Assembly: GCA_003133685.1 (NCBI GenBank)
Contig: PKYQ01000015.1
Location: 1,737 to 48,003 of the forward strand
From: Acidimicrobiaceae bacterium
GTDB taxonomy: Bacteria; Actinomycetota; Acidimicrobiia; Acidimicrobiales; RAAP-2
Length of the DNA stretch: 46,267 nt
Direction: 5' to 3'
Positions 9,140 to 15,392 of this stretch are shown in pieces. The notes under the pieces are model-generated. The model had not been told where the DNA came from and made no database searches. It saw only the letters and a list, made by a program, of their open reading frames with translations. How positions within the stretch are numbered: the stretch's first letter is position 1; each line of letters opens with the position of its first letter. Made by a program: the position numbers and the translations under genes.

Positions 9140-9535
9140 TTAAGGTGCGCGTTGCCCCGTCACGACCGACAGAGGCATGATCGCCAGCACGGCGCCGCAG
9201 TCCGTTATTCGCTTGAATCGTCCGGCTTCAAACCCCTCGGGGGAGGCGCCGGCGGCGATGCCCGTGGCCGTGACCGACCACGTGTTGTTGTTCGCGTCGA
9301 GGCCGTCGATCTGAACCGAGATCACGTCGCCACGCCGTGCGGCCAGCAAGACAGCGTTTTCTCGGCTCGAAATGACCAATTGGTCCTGTTCGACGAGCTC
9401 TATTCGGGCCGGCAGGGCGGCCGGGAGGCCTCGCAGCGACAGCAGCACCCGTGCGGCGGTGGCACTTTCGAGATGACGTTGACATTCGTCACGGGAAAGT
9501 GGTTCACTCCACAGTGAGGAACTCGTTGCGGTCAT
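9140..9535 (-). CDS. Pyridoxamine 5'-phosphate oxidase-like flavin-binding protein
   Basis: 131 residues with the split-barrel pattern of small PNPOx-like proteins: LSRDECQRHLESATAARVLL, LPARIELVEQDQLVISSREN, then VISVQIDGLDANNNTWSVTA. Such proteins usually bind FMN, F420 or haem and are often encoded beside DevR/DevS-type systems in actinobacteria. It is the first gene of a leftward run with the kinase and regulator (40-base gap). No catalytic residue is specific enough to name a substrate. It is distinct from the true pdxH at 32469. Confidence 0.72.
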   Translation of the reverse strand: MTATSSSLWSEPLSRDECQRHLESATAARVLLSLRGLPAALPARIELVEQDQLVISSRENAVLLAARRGDVISVQIDGLDANNNTWSVTATGIAAGASPEGFEAGRFKRITDCGAVLAIMPLSVVTGQRAP

Positions 9536-9561
9536 GGAACCATCTTGGACCCATTTTCCGT

Positions 9562-9580
9562 ATAGGGACTAGGGTCGCGG
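9562..9580. promoter_or_regulatory. Possible DevR/DosR-type half site upstream of the flavoprotein operon
   Basis: About 30 bases upstream of the leftward PNPOx-like gene, the sequence GGGACTAGGGTC (9565-9576) resembles half of the GGGACTTTAGTCCC type operator known for DosR. Only one half matches well, so this is suggestive. It would fit autoregulation of the PNPOx-kinase-regulator operon. Confidence 0.25.
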
Positions 9581-9641
9581 GTCACATTCTCGGCAACTAT
9601 GATGGATAGACCAGTTCGTCTCGACGGGACGAAATTGGCGT

Positions 9642-9670
9642 GACTTTTGGGTAGTGGCCTAGTTTGAATT
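9642..9670 (+). repeat. Target duplication copy 1 plus left inverted repeat of transposon A
   Basis: GACTTTTG (9642-9649) followed directly by GGTAGTGGCCTAGTTTGAA and TT (9650-9670). The 21 bases are an exact inverse of 16302-16322, the right end of transposon B, so the whole A+B block is also framed by perfect inverted repeats and direct GACTTTTG copies. Confidence 0.9.
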
Positions 9671-9677
9671 TCTTCTG

Positions 9678-9689
9678 AGGGGCAAGCAT
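9678..9689 (+). promoter_or_regulatory. Third copy of the AGGGGCAAG motif, before the 72-aa gene
   Basis: AGGGGCAAGCAT matches the operator arms at 11616-11629 and 11663-11677 (AAGGGGCAAGTATTA and relatives). It lies just inside the left end of transposon A and 25 bases before the 72-aa gene start. This suggests one regulator, plausibly the XRE protein of this element, acts at both places. Inference from motif repetition only. Confidence 0.35.
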
Positions 9690-9714
9690 GCTCCCACGCG
9701 ATTAGCCTTTCATC

Positions 9715-9933
9715 GTGAAGAAATCTCCGAAAAAGGGCGACTCAGCGCAACGTGCTTGGGCGGTAGTTCAACAAGCCACGGACGGCTCAGAGCCGACACC
9801 AGAGATAGACCCCCGCATTATCGAGGGCGCCAGCAAGGGCGGTAAGGCTAGAGCGTCCAAACTCACGGCTGAACAACGTTCACAGATCGCGAAGAATGCA
9901 GCCGCCACTAGGTGGCGTAAGAAGACTCACTGA
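9715..9933 (+). CDS. 72-aa basic protein conserved in both transposons (copy A)
   Basis: GTG start; protein opens MKKSPKKGDSAQRAWAVVQQ. It is homologous to the 72-aa protein at 14513 in transposon B: both have KGD(S/A)(A/S)QRAW(A/S)VVQ(Q/E)AT, then a GGKARASKLTAEQRSQIAKN-type segment. The C-terminal GGxARAxxLTxxxRxxIAxxAAxxRW pattern is seen in many small uncharacterised bacterial proteins. No catalytic residues are visible; the charge suggests nucleic-acid binding. In both elements it is the first gene after the left terminal repeat. Function unknown; an accessory transposition or regulatory role is inference from position. Its stop abuts the convergent ImmA-like gene. Confidence 0.7.
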   Translation: MKKSPKKGDSAQRAWAVVQQATDGSEPTPEIDPRIIEGASKGGKARASKLTAEQRSQIAKNAAATRWRKKTH

Positions 9934-11016
9934 TTAACTCGATATTCGGAGAGCAGGGCGCGCGGATGTTGCCCCAATAATCCGCAGATGGCGCTCCTCT
10001 TGACCCAGATACCGTGCTTTCACCGTTCTTTCAAGTGAACCCATGAGTTGCGCTACTTCCGCGAGAGAGTATCCCTCGCTGTTAATCAAGTAGTTAATCG
10101 CCCCCTGAACCAAGGTTGGCTGTTCATGTGCGAACTCTCCCGGCTCTCGCTTTCTCCCTTGTGGCAGTTTGTTCAATTGGATGTTCAGCGTCGTGTACAT
10201 CCGGTCCGATATTGCGCTCAAGTCGTGTGCGCGGTGGATCAATGCGGCAAACGACACCTTCCAGTTGTGCTTCAATGGCCCCAAGTCGTTGAATCGCAAA
10301 TGGGCGAGTTGATGGCGAATATCACGTTCTGGCATTAAGAATTCTGAAGCGAAACGATCTGCTTCTTCTTCGATGGACTCTGTGGTGTCACCAGTGTGCA
10401 ACACGAGATGCCCCATCTCATGCGCAACTGCAAAGCGTAGATGTGAGGCTGGCATTCTTTCGTTGAGCAGCACAACATGTCTTCCATCGATGTGCGGCAT
10501 GGTCATGGCAGAAATCTTTTCGTGGAACAAATCTGCGCGTACGACTGGCGAGCCGGTCGATTCAATTAGGCCCACAAGGTCCGGTGCCGGACCGGGCGTG
10601 AGACGCCACGCAGCGCGGAGGGCTCGGGCCGCTTCTTCGGGTTCGTAGCCGCCAAGATGCGGCCAACCCTGCACGTCTTCCAACTCGACCGATACGAAAA
10701 GACGTGACAATTCAAGACGAACGATGTTGGCAAATGCGTGGGCCCGTTGCAATGGTTTTGCTGGGAGTGTGCGCCGTCGCCTGTGGAAAAAATCAACCAA
10801 TCCTTCTGGCACGACAGTTCCAACGCGATCGAAGAATTCGACGGGAACCCCAAGCTCTCGCACGAAGATTTCGACCTGTTCGGGAGATGGCGTCTTAAAT
10901 CCATTCTCGATTTGCGAGTAGTGGGGCTGCGACATTCCACTGGCCTTCGCGAGAGCAATTTGGGTGTATCCCTCAGACTCGCGAGCCACCGTAAGCATCA
11001 CGTGATTGAACGTCAT
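9934..11016 (-). CDS. XRE-family regulator fused to ImmA/IrrE-type metallopeptidase
   Basis: 360 residues. The N-terminal helix-turn-helix (about 6-60) reads YTQIALAKASGMSQPHYSQI then ENGFKTPS. The central to C-terminal ImmA/IrrE (COG2856-type) domain carries the zinc motif HEMGH at residues 199-203, followed by EEEADRFASEFLMPE, which supplies the third ligand. Such proteins act as repressors that are cleaved or inactivated under stress, or as antitoxins. A 192-aa gene ends three bases upstream, so the two are probably one operon. It is cargo of transposon A and convergent with the 72-aa gene. It is the best candidate to bind the repeated AAGGGGCAAG motif. Confidence 0.86.
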   Translation of the reverse strand: MTFNHVMLTVARESEGYTQIALAKASGMSQPHYSQIENGFKTPSPEQVEIFVRELGVPVEFFDRVGTVVPEGLVDFFHRRRRTLPAKPLQRAHAFANIVRLELSRLFVSVELEDVQGWPHLGGYEPEEAARALRAAWRLTPGPAPDLVGLIESTGSPVVRADLFHEKISAMTMPHIDGRHVVLLNERMPASHLRFAVAHEMGHLVLHTGDTTESIEEEADRFASEFLMPERDIRHQLAHLRFNDLGPLKHNWKVSFAALIHRAHDLSAISDRMYTTLNIQLNKLPQGRKREPGEFAHEQPTLVQGAINYLINSEGYSLAEVAQLMGSLERTVKARYLGQEERHLRIIGATSARPALRISS

Positions 11017-11019
11017 CGC

Positions 11020-11598
11020 CTACTTCTCGCCTTTCTTTTTCGCCGGACGGAATGGGAGGATAGTCGCACCCGTTGGAGCGTCCTTTGGAGTGATGGGAAG
11101 CGGCGAGGTGAAGGGCATGGTGTCACCTTCGGCAAGTTGGTCAAGATCAATTGCCCATTCATTCTTTTTGCCAATTCGCTTGGTTAAGAGTATCTGAGAA
11201 ATTGAAGATTCTGTGCGATCGAGTACGGGGCCGCAAGAAAGGAAAATTAGGTCTTCAGGTAGGCCCGGGAGTGGCTTCTGATCCTCAATTAGTGATTGCG
11301 CACCCGATGAATGGTTCGTTGTCAATCCGTCGGCGCGATGATGTTTGAATCGAATGGCTGCGGTGTCACGCCACACAAACCAGTGAGTCGTGTCTTTCAA
11401 ATACAGATGAACGAACTCCAAATCAAGGAGAATTTGGTTGGCACCTTGCACCATGAGTTCGTTCATATCCGTTCGGCGCGTGAGGGTAAACACCCCCACT
11501 CGCCCGGTGTGCAGATCACTCCAGGCGTCCCGTACGATGCCGGCAAGTAGTTGCGCGCCATCTTGACCAATCAGATCAATGCCATCTTGTTCGAACAT
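11020..11598 (-). CDS. Hypothetical protein, partner of the XRE/ImmA protein
   Basis: 192 residues from ATG 11598 (MFEQDGIDLIGQDGAQLLAG). This start is preferred over longer in-frame ones because it has an AGAGG ribosome binding site and sits just downstream of a TATAAT box on the same strand. The body is mixed (VHLYLKDTTHWFVWRDTAAI) and the C-terminus is basic (FRPAKKKGEK). No family is recognised. Its place directly upstream of an XRE/ImmA protein is that of a toxin or the protein whose activity ImmA controls, but that is inference from context. Confidence 0.7.
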   Translation of the reverse strand: MFEQDGIDLIGQDGAQLLAGIVRDAWSDLHTGRVGVFTLTRRTDMNELMVQGANQILLDLEFVHLYLKDTTHWFVWRDTAAIRFKHHRADGLTTNHSSGAQSLIEDQKPLPGLPEDLIFLSCGPVLDRTESSISQILLTKRIGKKNEWAIDLDQLAEGDTMPFTSPLPITPKDAPTGATILPFRPAKKKGEK

Positions 11599-11615
11599 CC
11601 GTTCGCCTCTCGGTG

Positions 11616-11678
11616 TAATATTTGCCCTTGAAATATTATAACCGAAAACTTGACAGTACCGTAAGGGGCAAGTATTAT
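11616..11678. promoter_or_regulatory. Divergent promoters with inverted-repeat operator (transposase / ImmA operon)
   Basis: Arms TAATATTTGCCCTT (11616-11629) and AAGGGGCAAGTATTA (11663-11677) form an inverted repeat, with one inserted base and one mismatch. Rightward promoter: TTGACA (11650-11655), 17-base spacer, TATTAT (11673-11678). Leftward: a perfect TATAAT on the minus strand (plus-strand ATTATA at 11635-11640) without a clear -35. The right arm overlaps the rightward -10 and the left arm falls near the leftward start, the layout of a self-repressing switch that would also silence the transposase. Confidence 0.6.
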
Positions 11679-11685
11679 GGCTAGT

Positions 11686-12552
11686 ATGAACAAACTGACC
11701 ACAGCGAAAAGGGCCGAAGTCATTGGACTTCTCTGCGAGGGAATGTCCATGAGGGCAATCTGCCGAACAACCGGGGTCGCCCGTCAGACAATCAGCGACC
11801 TGCTGGAAAAGGTCGGTATCGCCGCCAGTGACTATCAAGCCAACGCCTTCGTAGACTTGCCCTGCAAGGTCATTGAGTGTGACGAAATCTGGTCATTCTG
11901 CTATTCCAAGGAAAAGAACGTTCCGGCTGACAAGCAAGATGAGTATGGCTTTGGCGATGTGTGGACATGGACGGCGATCGACGCCGACACAAAATTGGTC
12001 CCTTCGTGGCTGGTGGGCGAGCGCACAATTTCAGACGCTTGGGTGTTTCTCTCCGATCTAAAGAGCCGTTTGAAGGACACCCGAATTCAACTGACGACTG
12101 ACGGACTCAGGAACTACATGACCGTCGTAGATGGACTCTGGGCAGACGAAATCGACTTTGCAATGCTTCACAAGATCTACGGACGCCCTGTTGCCAAGCC
12201 CAGCCCGGAGCGCAAGTACAGCCCTGACATTTGCACTGGCATTGATGTTCGGGTGATCGCAGGCAACCCTGACCCTTCCCGAATCTCAACTTCCTATGTA
12301 GAGCGAAACAACTTGACCATGCGAATGGGTATGCGCCGCTTCACGCGCTTGACCAACGGTTTCTCAAAGAAAGTCGAGTTTCACGCTCACGCGGTCAGCC
12401 TCAATTTCCTCTACTACAACTTCGCTCGCGCCCGCCAGAGTTTGCGAGTTAAGAACGCCGACGGCACATTCACGAAGCGTTCACCGGCGATGGCCGCTGG
12501 AAAGGCCGATCACATATGGTCAACGCGGGAGATAGCGAAGTTACTGGACTAG
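11686..12552 (+). CDS. IS1-family-like DDE transposase, copy A
   Basis: 288 residues from ATG 11686 (MNKLTTAKRAEVIGLLCEGM). The in-frame ATG at 11677 is rejected because it lies in the predicted -10; with the start of transcription near 11685 the mRNA would be leaderless. An N-terminal helix-turn-helix (about 15-45, MRAICRTTGVARQTISDLL) precedes the catalytic domain with Asp66 (IECDEIWSF), Asp139 (TTDGLRNY) and Glu206 (STSYVERNNLTMRM). The downstream MRRFTRLTNGFSKK and HAHAVSLNF blocks are typical of transposases annotated as IS1 family. About 28 of 288 residues differ from copy B, and many third codon positions differ, so the copies are not a recent duplication. Confidence 0.9.
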   Translation: MNKLTTAKRAEVIGLLCEGMSMRAICRTTGVARQTISDLLEKVGIAASDYQANAFVDLPCKVIECDEIWSFCYSKEKNVPADKQDEYGFGDVWTWTAIDADTKLVPSWLVGERTISDAWVFLSDLKSRLKDTRIQLTTDGLRNYMTVVDGLWADEIDFAMLHKIYGRPVAKPSPERKYSPDICTGIDVRVIAGNPDPSRISTSYVERNNLTMRMGMRRFTRLTNGFSKKVEFHAHAVSLNFLYYNFARARQSLRVKNADGTFTKRSPAMAAGKADHIWSTREIAKLLD

Positions 12553-12712
12553 GCCAGCGGTGTCTTTGCTCACCAATAGTTGCATGTCATCCACTGTTCA
12601 TGCGCCTATGAGCCGTTTTTTCGGTCGATCTAGCGGAAATGGAAATGGTGGGAAAAGTCCCGATTTAGCGTCTGTTTAGTTTTCTATTGCTTTTAGCGCA
12701 TACCATGAGGGA

Positions 12713-13462
12713 ATGACCATTTGGGTTGACTCAACGTCGCTCCGATGGAGGACTGAACTCCGATTCTTCGAACAGCGAGCTGGACTCCTACGGCATTTTG
12801 ACGATCAGAATATTCTCCAAGCGTTTCTTTGGAACGAGCAAAGCGTAGAGTTGCGGATTGGTGACTTCACGACAATCGTGATTGAGCCGACGGGAATGAG
12901 CATCACGGTTAGTACTCCTAAGAAGCCAAGCAGCGAGTGTGACATCGTGCTGAATTCGACCATGGAGTATTTGAAGCCTAAGGATGTTGCAATGGGCCCC
13001 ACTCAGTACAGAGTCTTGGTGGAGTTAGAGGACGAAGGCGTGGCTGCTCAACGGCGGTCTGCAGAGTTGTTTCCCGGATCGAAAGTAACTGAATCAAACT
13101 ATTTAGATTGGGCACTTTTGGTGGATGGACAATCCTTGTCGATTGAAAAGAGTTACCAGGTCGAGTTTGGCATTATGAGCCCCGGGGAAGCAGAGAGGAG
13201 ACTGAACGGAACTCGCCAATCTCTTCGAATGAACCATAACGATGGCATGAAGCCAGTTGACGTTGGGAATCTCCCAGAGAATTCGCTTTATCTCAATTGG
13301 TGGTGGCAGAGCCTTGAACGGCTCCCGGATGAGGGTGTCCTCACGAGGGCTCACGAGCACTGGAATGGCATGGAAGCAGAAACCATACGGGTTTCAGCAT
13401 CGATATGCGATCAGTTGGGACTTCACGCTAGGATCAACTCTCCAATGGAGGACGGCAAATGA
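12713..13462 (+). CDS. Hypothetical protein, first gene of transposon A cargo cassette
   Basis: 249 residues starting MTIWVDSTSLRWRTELRFFE with a GAGGGA ribosome binding site. It has no transmembrane segment or signal peptide. The first part looks like beta strands (VELRIGDFTTIVIEPTGMSI), the rest mixed (SLYLNWWWQSLERLPDEG). I do not recognise a family. It overlaps the 60-aa gene by four bases (ATGA), so the two are translationally coupled and belong to one cassette with the 174-aa gene. The base composition is more A+T-rich than the ribosomal genes. A defence or toxin-type role is possible for such cargo but nothing in the sequence proves it. Confidence 0.68.
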   Translation: MTIWVDSTSLRWRTELRFFEQRAGLLRHFDDQNILQAFLWNEQSVELRIGDFTTIVIEPTGMSITVSTPKKPSSECDIVLNSTMEYLKPKDVAMGPTQYRVLVELEDEGVAAQRRSAELFPGSKVTESNYLDWALLVDGQSLSIEKSYQVEFGIMSPGEAERRLNGTRQSLRMNHNDGMKPVDVGNLPENSLYLNWWWQSLERLPDEGVLTRAHEHWNGMEAETIRVSASICDQLGLHARINSPMEDGK

Positions 13463-13641
13463 CAGCACTAGCAGTTTTAGAATCTGTGCGCCCAAGTACG
13501 GGTTGGATCGACATGTCGACGCCATCTCAGCTTCCTCAGCGTCGCAGAGGACTCGTTACCTCTTACGCCCCTTACCTGGGAGATGATCCCCTTTTGCCCT
13601 CGGTCGACTTTGGTCCAGTTGAAGCGGACATCGAGTACTAG
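13459..13641 (+). CDS. Small hypothetical protein of the cargo cassette
   Basis: 60 residues (MTALAVLESVRPSTGWIDMS) whose ATG overlaps the preceding stop (ATGA). It is proline-rich in the middle and acidic at the end (LPSVDFGPVEADIEY). No family is recognised. Coupled translation and tight packing support it being real despite its size. Confidence 0.6.
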   Translation: MTALAVLESVRPSTGWIDMSTPSQLPQRRRGLVTSYAPYLGDDPLLPSVDFGPVEADIEY

Positions 13642-13658
13642 ACGTATTCGTCTAACTC

Positions 13659-14183
13659 ATGGAACATCATGCGGCTTGGCTAAGCCAAGGTGATGTTTTT
13701 GAGCAGCTTCCAATATTTCGGTGTGTCGTTGCCGGAAATGGAATTGACATCGAACGCACGCGAGATATCGGGGCGGCAATCCTACTTACGGAGGGGTGTC
13801 AGCTAGATAAGAAATCTCAAGGGATCTCCACTGTTGAGACCCTTTCATTCGCACCGATCTACGCCCTCGACGAGAGCAATATCCCCGATATTGACCACCA
13901 GAAAATGTTAAGGAGTGGTCAAAAGAAACTTTATGGAGTCACATACGTTTCGAACACCAGCGATGGTGGCGAAGGCGTAGCTTTCTTTAGGGATACGTAC
14001 GGATTACCAGCTTCATATTTCGATATTCAGCTGAAACAGTTTGAAGACGACGGTAAATCAGAACTCCGGGCCGTTGCCGTGTCAAATGACCGCAGAAGCG
14101 GGACCCTTGACGCTGATGAACGGGATTTCATGAAGTGGAAACTTGCCGCCTTTTGGAGTGGGAGCACGCCGAAACTCGTTTGA
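13659..14183 (+). CDS. Hypothetical protein, third gene of the cargo cassette
   Basis: 174 residues opening MEHHAAWLSQGDVFEQLPIF, with AAILLTEGCQLDKKSQG and a late DADERDFMKWKLAAFWSG. The QGDVF...LP start followed by a hydrophobic strand and a (T/S)xxCxLDK segment recalls uncharacterised small proteins found on mobile elements, but I cannot name the family. It starts 17 bases after the 60-aa gene and is the last gene before the right end of transposon A. Confidence 0.65.
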   Translation: MEHHAAWLSQGDVFEQLPIFRCVVAGNGIDIERTRDIGAAILLTEGCQLDKKSQGISTVETLSFAPIYALDESNIPDIDHQKMLRSGQKKLYGVTYVSNTSDGGEGVAFFRDTYGLPASYFDIQLKQFEDDGKSELRAVAVSNDRRSGTLDADERDFMKWKLAAFWSGSTPKLV

Positions 14184-14302
14184 CTTCGCCTCTCATGCCA
14201 CTTATGAGTCGAAAGTTTGCAACGGGCTTGGATTTCAAACTGAAGGGACTGAGACTTCGGGCCATATACTGGGATGGCTTCAAGTGGCCGAAAAGTTGTG
14301 AT

Positions 14303-14349
14303 TTCAAACTAGGCCACTACCGACTTTTGGGTATTGGCCTAGTTTGAAA
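14303..14349. repeat. A/B junction: right end of A, GACTTTTG, left end of B
   Basis: TTCAAACTAGGCCACTACC (ending at 14321) is the right inverted repeat of A. GACTTTTG (14322-14329) follows, then GGTATTGGCCTAGTTTGAA (14330-14348), the left repeat of B with one mismatch (T for G at position 5). The two elements share this single copy of the target duplication, so one inserted at the duplicated site beside the other, or the pair arose by recombination between copies. Confidence 0.88.
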
Positions 14350-14512
14350 GGTACCCAAAAGTAATGAAAGTAGTACTTGACTTTCATCCCGGTTCTAAGG
14401 GATTTGTAATAGACACCCCTCTAGTAATTTGCAAAAACCTCTGTATGCTCGGGGTAACACAGGCGTGACTAAGAGTCAAGCCCGTGCTACTAAGTGGACC
14501 AAGGACGAAGCG

Positions 14513-14731
14513 ATGCCAACGGACAGGACTCCCCGAAAGGGTGACGCCTCACAACGCGCATGGAGCGTTGTTCAGGAAGCAACTGGTCAGGCAGAACGCC
14601 GTCCCGAAAAGAGCCCTGAAGCCGTTGCGCGAGGTCGCGCCGGTGGGCTCAAAAGAGCTGATAATTTAACTGCCGCGAGGCGTCTAGAGATTGCAAAAAT
14701 CGCAAGGGCATCGAGAAAGGAGTCGGCATGA
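14513..14731 (+). CDS. 72-aa basic protein conserved in both transposons (copy B)
   Basis: Start chosen at ATG 14513 (MPTDRTPRKGDASQRAWSVV) because AAGGA lies seven bases upstream and the length then equals copy A; a longer in-frame ATG at 14429 is less likely. The N-terminal KGDxxQRAWxVVQxAT block matches copy A. The C-terminal GRAGGLKRADNLTAARRLEI keeps the GG..RA..LT...R..IA spacing. Strongly basic. The stop overlaps a 44-codon ORF by ATGA. Function unknown; its retention at the same place in two elements with different cargo suggests it belongs to the transposon core. Confidence 0.7.
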   Translation: MPTDRTPRKGDASQRAWSVVQEATGQAERRPEKSPEAVARGRAGGLKRADNLTAARRLEIAKIARASRKESA

Positions 14732-14862
14732 AAAGCAAGATGACAAAAAATTCAAAGAAGTCGAGTCTCCTCGACTCACCGGCCCGACGCGCCGTCATTG
14801 CGGACATGTCGGCTCACGCGAAAACGATCAAAATAAATATCGCGCTGCGCCCTTCTCGGTAA
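14728..14862 (+). CDS. 44-codon basic ORF coupled to the 72-aa gene
   Basis: ATG 14728 overlaps the 72-aa stop (ATGA) and the frame stays open to TAA 14862. The peptide MKSKMTKNSKKSSLLDSPAR followed by RAVIADMSAHAKTIKINIAL is lysine- and serine-rich at the start. No homologue is apparent in transposon A. Coupling is the only support; it could be chance. Confidence 0.35.
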   Translation: MKSKMTKNSKKSSLLDSPARRAVIADMSAHAKTIKINIALRPSR

Positions 14863-14874
14863 CTCCTAAATCAC

Positions 14875-15382
14875 ATGTCGGGCAACGGGCATCTCGCTGT
14901 CCCAATCCGGCCCTATGAGCAGGGTGATCGTAGTCAGATTGAATGCTTCGTTTGTGTGCAACCGTGGCACCGATGGCGGCTAGTGGCCCAAGCGATCATC
15001 AGAGAGTCCCCGGACGAATGTGAAAGCGGCGGTTGAAGTGGTTTCCGTTGCCTATGAAGGTGCGAGCATCACCGGCGTTATCGTTTATCGCGAAGAACCT
15101 TCCGACACTTCGAAATGGGAAATTTGCTCGATAGGCGTCTTAATTCCTCGCCAAGACGAAGGGATTGGGACGAGTCTCAAAGAAGCTGCCTTGGCTGAAA
15201 TTGTGGTCAGGAAGGGGACTTGGGACGTAATTTCAACCGTAAATAAGAGGAATGCGCCGATGCTTGCTATAAATAGAAAACTGGGAGCTGAAATGCGCGA
15301 TGACCCCGATGACAGCAAGCACATCCTTACCCTGATTAAGGCAGTACCGCACGACCCAGGGGATGTCACGCCCTCTAAGTAA
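14875..15382 (+). pseudogene. GNAT acetyltransferase interrupted by a frameshift
   Basis: Two overlapping frames read as one GNAT-type protein. Frame 1 from ATG 14875 gives MSGNGHLAVPIRPYEQGDRS, then WHRWRLVAQAIIRESPDECE and stops at TGA 15034-15036. Skipping one base near 15030 joins frame 2, which continues VEVVSVAYEGASITGVIVYR, IGVLIPRQDEGIGTSLKEAA (acetyl-CoA loop region) and NAPMLAINRKLGAEMR to 15382. A GTG at 15020 would give only the C-terminal 120 residues. Alternatives are a sequencing error or programmed +1 frameshifting. It is cargo of transposon B; the substrate is unknown. Confidence 0.6.
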
Positions 15383-15392
15383 AGTGGCTAGT

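Larger units (their letters stand above)
9650..14321 (+). mobile_element. Transposon A: cargo-carrying IS1-family-like element
   Basis: 4,672 bp bounded by terminal inverted repeats: GGTAGTGGCCTAGTTTGAA at 9650 and its perfect inverse ending at 14321. The ends start GGTAGTG, like the GGTRATG ends of IS1. Each end abuts GACTTTTG (9642-9649 and 14322-14329), an 8-bp target duplication, the size expected for IS1. Contents left to right: 72-aa basic protein, XRE/ImmA-like protein and 192-aa protein (both leftward), IS1-like DDE transposase, then 249-, 60- and 174-aa unknown genes. The outermost right ~60 bp resembles the right end of transposon B. Its transposase lies mid-element, unlike B. Codon use and base composition (more A+T) differ from the ribosomal genes, consistent with transfer. 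Confidence 0.85.

Noticed and set aside
11677-11685. ATG 11677 as start of transposase A
   Set aside because: It lies within the predicted -10 box and adds three residues; the homologous start is ATG 11686.
14691-14918. 75-codon frame overlapping the 72-aa gene and the GNAT start in transposon B
   Set aside because: Low-complexity basic translation without its own ribosome binding site; the coupled 44-codon frame and the GNAT frame explain the region better.
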